From a virus: 64,000 nucleotides of DNA. The DNA is taken from the IMG/VR virus record IMGVR_UViG_3300025141_012985, positions 1 through 64,000 of that record, one strand, 5' to 3'. The position numbers and the translations under genes are program-made. The notes below the pieces were generated by a model, which searched no databases, had not been told where the DNA came from, and saw only the letters and a list, made by a program, of their open reading frames with translations. Below, piece by piece: positions 18,501 through 26,063 of the stretch (the first letter of the stretch is position 1; each line of letters begins with the position of its first letter).

Positions 18501-19047
18501 GGGACTATTTGGTGCAGAGCTTCAAGTTTCACATTCAGATATTATTCACAATCCTAATGACACATTCTCTAGATACATGATGCCAGTTCTTAATCCAGGC
18601 GCAGCAATAGAAGCATTTGCAGGAAATCTTATCAATGAAGGTGCAAAGGCACTTGGAGTTGATGCCTCTGGAGTCGGTATAGCTCTTTCTGAGGAGATGA
18701 GATTTCTTAGTGCCGGAAACAATGCAATAGTTAAATCTTTTGAGTCTACGAGAGGTCGCGGCCTTGCAGGGGTTATAAAGGGTCTCAAGTTTGACTGGCT
18801 GACAGAGAATACACCCTGGGAAATAGACTGGGGATCAAGAGCTCCCCAGGTCTGCAAGGTGACAGTTACATTTGCTCCGATTCACGATATTCCGCCGGGA
18901 ATTGATCATGAGGGATTCAACAGAGCACCTATTTACAATGTTGGAAAACTATCGCATGCAATGTCTGGCGATGCATATGATGACGGCGGTCAGTCATCTA
19001 GTGAGACCTATGACTTTGAGCACAGAAAAAACTTTAAGAATGAGTAG
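15523..19047 (+). CDS. large baseplate protein with tail-tube-initiator-like domain (gp48/gp54 position)
   Basis: This 1174-residue protein starts with GTG at 15523 inside the previous gene. The first ~280 residues are low-complexity and polar. Residues ~622-720 hold the recognisable part: FYFHDIRTNEITSFHAFL, then FTANFTETTGYGRLDAVQTY, and DISFSFTVAATSPEDFDEMW followed by LVYPQW. The order of aromatic residue, GR-D, Y, a strand and YPQ matches tube-initiator or baseplate-hub proteins that nucleate the tail tube. A glycine- and alanine-rich region (~785-870) could insert into membrane or tube. T4 places genes 48 and 54 after the tape measure gene, the same location. The domain match is by eye, and the protein is about three times the length of gp48. 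Confidence 0.6.
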   Translation: MARETLRDFLTSIGSGADSVSYVVRDDNGDGSVSRGDDLGIDPNTGKELVDLSSADAGLLGDYLSFIQENSDVVFNVSPGNSQAAPTNRGDSLPPAENQGANRVFVESTGGDQSSMSLSQYSNSGKFDQESVTLAEIVDKTSGEDGHTLLHDVGGKPIDTHGKLHVAVDPSMANIDPLIRSSVNILRENNRFSPAARVEGDAFVERGKESDDFNSEPTLTTQRKFGRYDGTETISLESLEEIGESLLKTSAGIIDSEKYPEKDLTSTVPTNKKDPEDLRARDAEGFPVMNSGDSVRSGRGSFLSGAPTENSTSFGSMTGEGTFSFDPGSKKYLRARAVAAIKTALLAIDTFKNIALESSAKINSKVESPRSPMLSGEHRSYIQYKMSVIMNSVLVPTEGSYQRCVNEGAKFMLGLTKNLSQIESRNQIEGIGKNAQIVKDSPGFSLALARSILLSVDSLNKLMADLAESYDSDSDAQSIVMKLGKTRVIGILNSLAIVGDIKRKIDISNSKAFGLPSGKNPWSVDDLPDGPTTRVSKSRTSDGHNVSALSMRTSATPSSFVLPVGVIRASTRMGMGTTDTNPTRILSSPSGKKVYTGRDIEGGKRIPSAVVHRMEDLLDAEYVPFYFHDIRTNEITSFHAFLETLQDGFTANFTETTGYGRLDAVQTYSSTKRDISFSFTVAATSPEDFDEMWLKINKLTTLVYPQWTMGDLLRGGRVNDGESTFIQPFSQVIGSTPLVRVRIGDLIKGNYSKFNLGRIFGVGESQVSLKSPVSGLGAFGDFLRGGGIGGALSGLMPDMDEIFLKIFFGAFGSPMSAAALAGGDLASGISNVKSAMGSTALGGLQSAGSKLLVNGFAHPILNVILRRYNDPDNDPAESAISAGNILGRVGSKISSFGTSKDGYAAGRVAKNRIFGTRVYVKASQAKSYRVISKDGEDFKAIKKVRFSRPVLCIVTGRTATQIENSNTRKNRDNDKSRTITMYRMKIIDFNVPKGLFGAELQVSHSDIIHNPNDTFSRYMMPVLNPGAAIEAFAGNLINEGAKALGVDASGVGIALSEEMRFLSAGNNAIVKSFESTRGRGLAGVIKGLKFDWLTENTPWEIDWGSRAPQVCKVTVTFAPIHDIPPGIDHEGFNRAPIYNVGKLSHAMSGDAYDDGGQSSSETYDFEHRKNFKNE

Positions 19048-19052
19048 GTAAA

Positions 19053-19346
19053 ATGGCTATAGGAAGATACACAAATAATCCATTGATTAACTCTGGAAGG
19101 GGGTTTGCAACAAGCAGTGTTTCAGCAAACATCAGGAGTGCAGTCTTAACTAATTCAATTGCTTATTCAACTAGAGTCCTATCAGAGGGACAGAGGCTTG
19201 ATACTATAGCCGGACAGATCTACGGAGTTGGAAGTCTTTGGTGGATTATTGCAGCTGCATCTGGAATAGGATGGGGTCTTCAAGTTCCAGCTGGAACACT
19301 CTTAACAATACCTGATAATCCTGGATCAGTGATGAGATTTGTGTAG
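19053..19346 (+). CDS. LysM-domain baseplate protein (gp53 / P2 gpX-like)
   Basis: This 97-residue protein has a C-terminal LysM-like fold: YSTRVLSEGQRLDTIAGQIY, then LWWIIAAASGI and VPAGTLLTIP. LysM modules of this form occur in T4 gp53 and in the P2 tail protein X, where they join wedge or hub parts of the baseplate. The neighbours on both sides are large baseplate proteins. It starts five bases after the previous stop and ends eight bases before the next start, so it is cotranscribed. No lytic residues are expected in LysM. Confidence 0.72.
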   Translation: MAIGRYTNNPLINSGRGFATSSVSANIRSAVLTNSIAYSTRVLSEGQRLDTIAGQIYGVGSLWWIIAAASGIGWGLQVPAGTLLTIPDNPGSVMRFV

Positions 19347-19354
19347 GGTGCGGA

Positions 19355-22300
19355 ATGTCTGAAAAAAAGCTTCCAATCACCTCTTACACGCTCGTAAAAG
19401 AGCTTTCACAGTACATCGCATTTAGACAAAAGTCACCAGACATCTCCCAGTGGAGCTCAGCTCACAGCGAACCAGACACTGAGCTTATTGGAACACAGTT
19501 TCCAACAGCGGCTGCTGCGGAGGCTGCAGGAGCTGCACATAAATTCGGAGGTGCACATCTGGGAACCTCCTCACAAGACTCAGTACAGCTTCTTGAGATA
19601 TTTCTTGACATTTCAAATGGTGCAATGTTTTCGAAAGATCTGAACACGTTTCTCAAGAATTCACAATACACACTGGCACCAATTATTAGAATGTACTTTG
19701 AGGATCTTAGAGATGAAACCTTGATCCAATGGGGTACACAAGCATACACACAGCCCACACTTTCTCAGTATGCAGCCGCATCCGTTCCCCCAGATTTCGA
19801 GGACAAGATGGGTAATTTACTTGCAGCAAGTCGAGCTCAAATTGGAGTTCCGTCAATTAATGACGATGGCATGTCGCAGTTCCACCTTTCTGGAAAATCT
19901 CCCCATACGCTTAGGGGATCTATATCAAGAGCTTTGGGAAATGCAGAGGATGATGGAGATTTTCCAATAAGCATAAGGGATATGATTCAGGCTGATGAGT
20001 ACATGACGTGGCCCGTATTCGATAACAGCTGGTGGCCCACCAGGCTTCTGGATGTTATTGAAGATATTCAGAACCAAACAGGAACAGTAAACGTCCTAGA
20101 CAAGCAGAACGGCGAGCTAGAGATGACTTTCCAAAATCCAGTAGGTGGTGGGGACGATTTTAAACTGAAGCTCGGTGAACGTGATATAAATCCAGTGTTA
20201 AATCCTGCTGTAACAGTAGCTTCTATCATTGAAAATCTAGACAACCAGCTCGGTGACAGTTACACGGACTTCAGTGATTGGCTCTTAGAGCCCACTAATA
20301 GAGATGAATGTATTAGGAACTTTCTCATCACCCTCACGTTCGTGATAGCGAATAATTTTGAATATAATCCAAATACCACCCCGATCCCATCTGGAATGTA
20401 TAGAGACAACTTTAAAGTAAACGGAAGGCCAGATGATCCCAGCCGCCTGTTATATCCGTCGCTAGCTGTGTTTGTTATAAGTAATAGACATTTTAATCCT
20501 GCCTCAAGACATGTCTCTCAGGCTGCTTTATTTTCAGCAGGTGTTCCCACAACTGAGATGTCTCTCTGCTCTCCATTCTTAAGGGTGAATTTTATTATTA
20601 ACAGGCCCACTATGGAAAGATCAGGTACCGGAACTGGCATCGTGACCAGGTCTAATATGATATCATTTTTGACTGATGGATCTGTTCTCCCATGGACTTC
20701 TGATTTTTCACTTGCAAATGCAATAGAACCTGGTTCATCAGTCTTTGAGACGTCTCCATTTGGCATACTCCAGCGAGATCTCACTGGGCTAATGGCTAGT
20801 GTCTCAAACATGGATGTAGCAACTAAAACCAGAACAGGAATGGAGCTATTCACATCACCTCAGACTCTTGTGAATATGGATATAAATCAAGAAAGATCTG
20901 TTAAGGTTCTTGATCCAGCCCAGCCCCTTATGACACTTAATAGTGTATCAATAAAGGAGTATCAGTCTGGATTTGGACTAATTGGATTTAAGCGCGCAAC
21001 TGTAAACATAACACTTCATGATAGAACAAGATTGGGAGAAATTGCATACTTTATCTCACCTGCATCATTTGGCCAGGTCGAATCACTTATAGAATATGGA
21101 TGGTCACACCCCAATTCAGATTTGCTTACTGGAAGTCCGTGGGGTTCATTTTTAAACTCTCTTAGGTGTGTTGGAAAATATAGACTCATTAGGGGAAACT
21201 ATAATATGGACCAAACCGGTCAGATTAAAATTACACTTGAGATGGGATCTATGGGTGGTGAGGAATCAAAGGTTACACATGTCTGTACGGGAGATCATGT
21301 TCATATTTCTCTTTTAAACTCACTGATTAGAGATGTTAATGCGACTCTTCTTAGATTAGAGACTTTAGGGGGAAATATTACAGAAGAGATAAGAAATATT
21401 CAGACAGTTTCTGTATCTGATGCCGGAAATCAACAGATGATTCCGAGAAAAACATATGATGATTTAAGGCATTTATCAGAAAAACTTGATACTGAGACAG
21501 CCACTGAAGACATAATCAGACGAGCAATGCGTGAGATCCTGGACGCTCTTCACGCAACAGCACCAGAGTATCTTGGAGTAGATGGAAATGCATCCACCGT
21601 TCAGTCTATTCTTGGAAATATTATGGGAAATTTAAATCCCACTACTACCGCTACAGACGATCCATTTCTAACAAACGTTATTCCATTTGCAGATCAGAAA
21701 GATATGAGCTTTCTTAGATTTGCAGACATAACTTACGGAATGTGGGGACAGTCGAGAGGTGCAGATCACGATCTAAGCTCCGCAGCAATGTCAGATGCAC
21801 TTCTAGGAACCCTTATCGACACATCTAGGAGAGATGATGAAGAGGAGGAAGAGGAAGAAGAGGAGGAATCTCCTGCACCCCCTATAGAGCCGGATGGTCT
21901 CGGAAACGGTGACTGGGTCTCTTTAGGGAAGCTAGTCACAGTAATGGTCGGTCACCCTCTTGCTGCAACTGGAAGATTTGACGAGGTTCAGGTTTTATTT
22001 TATACTTTTAATGAATGCTCTGGTGCTATGCAATCAAGGCCTGTGTCTGATTTTCCAATTAGATTTTCTGCATTTTTTCAGAGAATAGTAGACGCTGTTG
22101 ATTCAAATTCGAATCTAACAACAAGCAGAATTGAGACAATTCTTGCAAGGTTTGTAAACAACGGGGCTGCACAAGCGTATGGATTCAAAGACATATATTC
22201 AGAACAAAGAGAGGACCAAGAGAGGCTCGATGCTGAAAGAGAGGCAGTGAGAGAAGCTCGTGTTGCAGCAAGAGAAGAGCACGAAGAAGATGAAGCTGCT

Positions 22301-23500
22301 CTTTCAGCTGAGCTCACTAGGCTAGACACTAGGCTAGAAGATATAAACAAAAGTGCATACGACATGAGAACATTCCAGGCTAAAAGGATGCATAAGCTAG
22401 GAATGTGGCGCCCGAGATTTAAAATACCAAGATTGAAATTTTTGTATGAGGCGGTGCCCGCTTTAGTTTATTCGTCAGCAGGGGGTGTTCCATCTGTAAA
22501 TAGAAATAAGACAATATTGAGAATTCATGTTATGGATTCAAATTCATCTTCTCATCCCGGAGAGCAACTTGTCTTAGATACCATCACAGCTGGTGAAGCA
22601 CCCGCAGTATTTTCGATGAGCACAACAGGTGCCGATAATGTTGGCCAGGGAGCAGAAATTTTACGGGGTGTGCTCGATGCCGAACTTATAGAGCCTAGAG
22701 CTCCTGTGCAAGATGACCCAGCAGAAGCCTCTATACAAAGGATGGCAGCAGCTGTGTCTAGAGAGGCAATTCATGACTATCTAAGAAAGACAGTTCCTAC
22801 TGTTCAGTTTGGAACAGCATTTAGTCCGTTTAGCAGTGTAAGCATAAGCGGTATGTCAAGCGGTGCCTTATTTGACGCACTGTTATCAGATACATTCAGA
22901 GATGATGATGATGACCCGCAAGAGCAGGGAACAAACACATCAGGAATAGATGAGGTTACAGTTGTTCCAGTTACTGCAAAGGCTTCAAGCTTGGGAAATC
23001 CAATGTTCCACTACGGTCAGCAATTCTATCTAGATCTAAAGACTGGAACGACTGCAGATAATATCTTTACTGTTAGAGATGTTACACACAACATAAGCCC
23101 GGGAACTTTCACAACTGATCTGAGTTTCTATCCGGCAGGTCAAAATGCAACTGTTGATTCAATTAGGGCAAATCTTGCTTCAACGCTTTCACTTCTTGAT
23201 CAGACTTCTGCGACTGCCGGCAGCGGTGAATCAAGAGAGACAATAAACAATCTTTCATCTGACGCTTCACAGGATTCAACACGTGTCCCTAGAGGTGTGG
23301 CTGCTGATATTGAACAATCTGTTGATGATTCAAGAGGATGGGCAAGTCACTGGAGATCGGTTCCGATTGAGATAGCTGCTGATGCAGAAAGAGAGGACTG
23401 GGCAGCATTACAAGTTGAACTCAAGGAGATCTGGGCAGATCAAAATATGACATTCGACCAAAAGAAAGCCCGCACGGACGAGATTCTTGACTCGCTCTGA
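19355..23500 (+). CDS. very large baseplate / tail structural protein
   Basis: At 1381 residues this is the longest protein in the window. A core at ~517-640 contains SVKVLDPAQPLMTLNSVSIK, the segment GLIGFKRATVNITLHDRTRL, and LIEYGWSHPNSDL. This beta-rich pattern recurs in large virion proteins of marine T4-like phages (sometimes labelled VrlC-like). A run of nine glutamates lies near residue 832, and a strong coiled coil with many E, R and A residues lies at ~947-1005. It follows the LysM gene by eight bases and is the last gene of the tail block. A baseplate hub or wedge role is inferred from position. Confidence 0.6.
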   Translation: MSEKKLPITSYTLVKELSQYIAFRQKSPDISQWSSAHSEPDTELIGTQFPTAAAAEAAGAAHKFGGAHLGTSSQDSVQLLEIFLDISNGAMFSKDLNTFLKNSQYTLAPIIRMYFEDLRDETLIQWGTQAYTQPTLSQYAAASVPPDFEDKMGNLLAASRAQIGVPSINDDGMSQFHLSGKSPHTLRGSISRALGNAEDDGDFPISIRDMIQADEYMTWPVFDNSWWPTRLLDVIEDIQNQTGTVNVLDKQNGELEMTFQNPVGGGDDFKLKLGERDINPVLNPAVTVASIIENLDNQLGDSYTDFSDWLLEPTNRDECIRNFLITLTFVIANNFEYNPNTTPIPSGMYRDNFKVNGRPDDPSRLLYPSLAVFVISNRHFNPASRHVSQAALFSAGVPTTEMSLCSPFLRVNFIINRPTMERSGTGTGIVTRSNMISFLTDGSVLPWTSDFSLANAIEPGSSVFETSPFGILQRDLTGLMASVSNMDVATKTRTGMELFTSPQTLVNMDINQERSVKVLDPAQPLMTLNSVSIKEYQSGFGLIGFKRATVNITLHDRTRLGEIAYFISPASFGQVESLIEYGWSHPNSDLLTGSPWGSFLNSLRCVGKYRLIRGNYNMDQTGQIKITLEMGSMGGEESKVTHVCTGDHVHISLLNSLIRDVNATLLRLETLGGNITEEIRNIQTVSVSDAGNQQMIPRKTYDDLRHLSEKLDTETATEDIIRRAMREILDALHATAPEYLGVDGNASTVQSILGNIMGNLNPTTTATDDPFLTNVIPFADQKDMSFLRFADITYGMWGQSRGADHDLSSAAMSDALLGTLIDTSRRDDEEEEEEEEEESPAPPIEPDGLGNGDWVSLGKLVTVMVGHPLAATGRFDEVQVLFYTFNECSGAMQSRPVSDFPIRFSAFFQRIVDAVDSNSNLTTSRIETILARFVNNGAAQAYGFKDIYSEQREDQERLDAEREAVREARVAAREEHEEDEAALSAELTRLDTRLEDINKSAYDMRTFQAKRMHKLGMWRPRFKIPRLKFLYEAVPALVYSSAGGVPSVNRNKTILRIHVMDSNSSSHPGEQLVLDTITAGEAPAVFSMSTTGADNVGQGAEILRGVLDAELIEPRAPVQDDPAEASIQRMAAAVSREAIHDYLRKTVPTVQFGTAFSPFSSVSISGMSSGALFDALLSDTFRDDDDDPQEQGTNTSGIDEVTVVPVTAKASSLGNPMFHYGQQFYLDLKTGTTADNIFTVRDVTHNISPGTFTTDLSFYPAGQNATVDSIRANLASTLSLLDQTSATAGSGESRETINNLSSDASQDSTRVPRGVAADIEQSVDDSRGWASHWRSVPIEIAADAEREDWAALQVELKEIWADQNMTFDQKKARTDEILDSL

Positions 23501-23521
23501 AGCCCGATGAATTGATGTACA

Positions 23522-23549
23522 TTGCTTGATAGAGTTATTATGATATAAT
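23522..23549 (+). promoter_or_regulatory. candidate sigma70-like promoter (TTGCTT / TATAAT)
   Basis: TTGCTT (23522-23527) and a perfect TATAAT (23544-23549) are separated by 16 bases at the boundary between the tail block and the replication genes. The -10 lies only four bases before the ATG at 23554. The transcript would therefore start at or after that ATG, implying a later start codon or a promoter for a downstream gene. TATAAT is part of TGATATAATCAC (23541-23552), which shares the TGATAT word with other upstream regions. Confidence 0.35.
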
Positions 23550-23553
23550 CACT

Positions 23554-24771
23554 ATGACTGTGTGCATACATAAGTCCCTAATTGGAACAAATCATCATCT
23601 GATAAGTCAAGATGGTGAATTTAGGTGGGATAGTTCAATACCAGAGGAAGCATGGTTATGCGGAAATTCAGATGACCATCCAAGAAGTCTTGACGTCCTT
23701 TCTAAGTCAACGGGAGTGTCTCTGTCTACGTCTCCGTCTGAAGCGTACAGTACAATGTGGTCACTTTTAAGGCCAGACGGGATGAAAAATGTTCCTATGT
23801 CTTGGGCACTTGAATCGGAAAGGTTCCAGACTCATTTAAAGCAGCTTCTAAGACAAATTGATGAACTTCTAAGCTCACACCATGATTCCTATTATGCTAG
23901 AGAGTTCGTGACAATACGTCAGTTCCTGCAGGGTCTGGATAGGTGCAAGATAGACAAGAAGTCTGTTCTTAAAATTCTAAACGATGAGTCAGAAAGAGAT
24001 GGATCTTTGAGATCATTTATTCCTGATGATTCTGGATTTTTGCAAAAGACTGTGTATAGTCAGACATCTTCCTGTAGCGGCCGGCTTACAGTTGTAAAGG
24101 GTCCTTCAATACTGACACTTAGAAAGGATAGAAGAAGTCTTTTAAGATCTTCATCTCAAACAGGGATAATTGTTCAGATTGACTTTGTATCTCTTGAGCC
24201 CAGGGTTGCTCTTTCAATTTCTGACAAAAGTAGCCAGGGTGATATCTATGAATCTATTCGAAATAATGTTCTTGGGGGTGAGGTGAGTAGAGATGTTGCC
24301 AAGATTGCTACAATTAGCTCCCTATATGGAATGTCATCTAGAAAGCTCGGTGAGATGATCGGGGATAGAGATGCTTCTAGGGCTAGAAGAGTTTTGAGAA
24401 AGATCCGCGATCATTTTGAAATCTCAAGTCTTGAGAAAAGCCTACGGGAGTCTTCTAAAAGTGATCTCAAGATTAAAAGCCACTATGGTCGAGTAATGAT
24501 GACAGATGACATGTCAAACCATGTTCTTGTCAATAGGTTTATTCAGTCAACAGCGACTGATGCTGCCCTGCTGGGATTTAGAAATCTTGTTGATGAAATT
24601 CAAAATAAGGGAATCAGGGCTAGGCCAGTATTTGTTATTCACGATGCTCTAATCTTAGATGTTGAGAAAGATGACTATCATAAGCTTAATAGTGTAGTGT
24701 CTGTCCCGCTCGAACTTCCAGATCTAAAGGGAACTTTTCCCGTATCAATAGAGATCATAGCCCAGCACTGA
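23554..24771 (+). CDS. short family A DNA polymerase (no exonuclease domain)
   Basis: This 405-residue protein carries the Pol I motifs in order: SSCSGRL near 172-177 (T-x-x-GRL motif), motif A QIDFVSLEPR with Asp210, and motif B RDVAKIATISSLYGMS with Arg246, Lys250 and Tyr258-Gly259. SHYGRVMM near 309-316 and FIQSTATDAA near 329-338 follow, then motif C VIHDALILDV with His363-Asp364. Motif C has HDA instead of the usual HDE, and the Phe of motif B is Ile. Only about 160 residues precede the palm, so there is neither a 3'-5' nor a 5'-3' nuclease domain. It would extend DNA from a primer, perhaps in repair or lagging-strand work, since a DnaE polymerase is also present. The start codon is uncertain; no clear ribosome site precedes 23554. 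Confidence 0.82.
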   Translation: MTVCIHKSLIGTNHHLISQDGEFRWDSSIPEEAWLCGNSDDHPRSLDVLSKSTGVSLSTSPSEAYSTMWSLLRPDGMKNVPMSWALESERFQTHLKQLLRQIDELLSSHHDSYYAREFVTIRQFLQGLDRCKIDKKSVLKILNDESERDGSLRSFIPDDSGFLQKTVYSQTSSCSGRLTVVKGPSILTLRKDRRSLLRSSSQTGIIVQIDFVSLEPRVALSISDKSSQGDIYESIRNNVLGGEVSRDVAKIATISSLYGMSSRKLGEMIGDRDASRARRVLRKIRDHFEISSLEKSLRESSKSDLKIKSHYGRVMMTDDMSNHVLVNRFIQSTATDAALLGFRNLVDEIQNKGIRARPVFVIHDALILDVEKDDYHKLNSVVSVPLELPDLKGTFPVSIEIIAQH

Positions 24772-24781
24772 AATACTTATA
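24771..24781 (+). promoter_or_regulatory. candidate late promoter element (AAATACTTATA)
   Basis: This element overlaps the last base of the polymerase stop codon and lies 12 bases before the next ATG. It shares ATACTTATA with the element before the tape-measure gene. Function is inferred only from recurrence. Confidence 0.33.
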
Positions 24782-24793
24782 TGAGAGGCTCGT

Positions 24794-25408
24794 ATGAATA
24801 TTTCCACTAAGATGCTTAGGCAGATAATCAATGAAGAGATTAATGTCGCAAGAATAGAGAACAAAGGTCAGTTTGGGTATATTATGCAGATGATAATGGG
24901 AAGTCCAAATGAACCTATCTCAGACGATCTATACGATCCGATTAAGGGAAAGTTGATACTAAGAAAGGGTGAATCATTTAATGATATTTCTCCTAGATCA
25001 TCGCATATTCTTCTCAGGTATTACAACATAGATACGACACCTGATATTTATATTTCCGATTCGCCCGTGAGAAGGCGCAGAAAGCCTGATGATACTTCTT
25101 CTAGGCCTGCTGTAAAAGCAGGGCCAAGCGATGTCCAGACTGTTGCAAGCGCTCTTTCAGGGTATGTAAGGGGAGGTTCTCCCCCGCTTAGAAATGATGT
25201 CATAAAAATTGTCGCTGACTCAAAGAGAGGTGAGATTGCTGTCTATCTTAGAGGGCCAAGTGAGAGAATGGCCTCAGATCAACAGATTGCATGTGCATTA
25301 AGATACTTGCTCGATGAAAAAATTTCGGCATCCGGAAGATATATCGTCAATCCGTGCGGCTTTGGCAATATGCCAAAGAATGATTTAATTGTCATAGTCA
25401 AGCTCTAG
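24794..25408 (+). CDS. hypothetical protein, 204 residues
   Basis: GAGAGG at 24783-24788 supports the ATG. The N-terminus has the amphipathic stretch TKMLRQIINEEI; an LRxxIxEE-like peptide also occurs near the end of the 626-residue protein two genes downstream (LRRIIREEAKKLL), hinting at a shared partner or targeting signal. The middle (~88-112) is a basic, proline-rich linker. The C-terminal half has alternating strands and helices (DVIKIVADSKRGEIAVYLRG, IACALRYLLDEKI). No known family or catalytic motif was recognised. Candidate late element upstream. Confidence 0.6.
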   Translation: MNISTKMLRQIINEEINVARIENKGQFGYIMQMIMGSPNEPISDDLYDPIKGKLILRKGESFNDISPRSSHILLRYYNIDTTPDIYISDSPVRRRRKPDDTSSRPAVKAGPSDVQTVASALSGYVRGGSPPLRNDVIKIVADSKRGEIAVYLRGPSERMASDQQIACALRYLLDEKISASGRYIVNPCGFGNMPKNDLIVIVKL

Positions 25409-25429
25409 CTTGTACAAGAGAGATCAGCG

Positions 25430-25465
25430 TGATATCATTATATAGAGGTTAATATAATGATATCA
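25430..25465 (+). promoter_or_regulatory. perfect 14-bp inverted repeat over the HD-hydrolase ribosome site
   Basis: The arms TGATATCATTATAT (25430-25443) and ATATAATGATATCA (25452-25465) are exact reverse complements around the 8-base loop AGAGGTTA. The loop holds the Shine-Dalgarno GAGG (25445-25448), and the right arm contains the start codon ATG (25457-25459). As RNA, the start codon would be buried and the ribosome site presented in the loop. As DNA, it would be a good binding site for a dimeric repressor. The right arm also contains TATAAT (25453-25458). Confidence 0.75.
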
Positions 25466-26038
25466 ATAGATAAGATTGAGAGTAATTGGGGTGTATTTGA
25501 AAAACTTTGTGGAAGATTATCAGATCACAATCTGACAAATCTAATGTCGGCATTAGGTGAGAGATTTTCTACATGTCCAGCCAGCTCAAGGCTTGATCAT
25601 CACTATGCGTATCCCGGCGGCTTGATTCAACAATCTCTTGATGTAACTTCTACAATGAGGACGATAAATGAGTCACATGACTTTGGACTAAAGACAGCTT
25701 CAATTCTAAAGGTAGGTCTTCTTCATGATATAGGAAAGGTGGGATCAATAGATTGTGACTATTTTATTCCTCAAGATTCTGACTGGCATAGGGAGAAGCT
25801 TGGCCAGATATTTAAATACAATGAAGATCTCAATAAGATGTCAGTCTCACATAGGTCTCTGCATCTTCTTCAACATTTTGGAATTTCACTAACAACAGAA
25901 GAGTGGCTTGCAATCCAGCTAGCAGCTGGATCACACTTTGAAGAAAATAGATTTTATGTAGGACATGAGCCAACTCTTGCTCTTGTATTACAGACAGCCA
26001 AGAGTATTGTAATTCACAAGTTCAAAAATATGCAATAG
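25457..26038 (+). CDS. HD-domain phosphohydrolase
   Basis: This 193-residue protein has the HD metal-site pattern: DHHYAYPGGLIQQSLDV (residues ~47-63, first His), then LLHDIGKVG with His90-Asp91, and later His residues in SHRSLHLLQHF and AAGSHFEENRFY. HD proteins hydrolyse phosphate esters of nucleotides or cyclic nucleotides. In phages, small members are usually dNMP or nucleotide phosphohydrolases, but the substrate cannot be told from sequence. The start codon lies within a perfect inverted repeat, so expression is likely controlled. It lies between a polymerase and an unknown large protein. Confidence 0.75.
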   Translation: MISIDKIESNWGVFEKLCGRLSDHNLTNLMSALGERFSTCPASSRLDHHYAYPGGLIQQSLDVTSTMRTINESHDFGLKTASILKVGLLHDIGKVGSIDCDYFIPQDSDWHREKLGQIFKYNEDLNKMSVSHRSLHLLQHFGISLTTEEWLAIQLAAGSHFEENRFYVGHEPTLALVLQTAKSIVIHKFKNMQ

Positions 26039-26049
26039 CTAATTGATAT

Positions 26050-26060
26050 GAATATTTAGT
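26050..26060 (+). promoter_or_regulatory. candidate late promoter-like element (GAATATTTAGT)
   Basis: The element resembles the one at 515-527 and overlaps TGATATGAAT (26044-26053), a 10-mer found again at 28021-28030 before the SSB gene. It is only four bases from the GTG of the next gene, which is too close for a normal leader. Either the start lies further in or the match is chance. Confidence 0.25.
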
Positions 26061-26063
26061 TAT

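Noticed and set aside
21838-21870. GA-rich tract (GAAGAGGAGGAAGAGGAAG...) as a possible microsatellite or regulatory element
   Set aside because: It is in frame within the baseplate gene and simply encodes a glutamate run in a linker.
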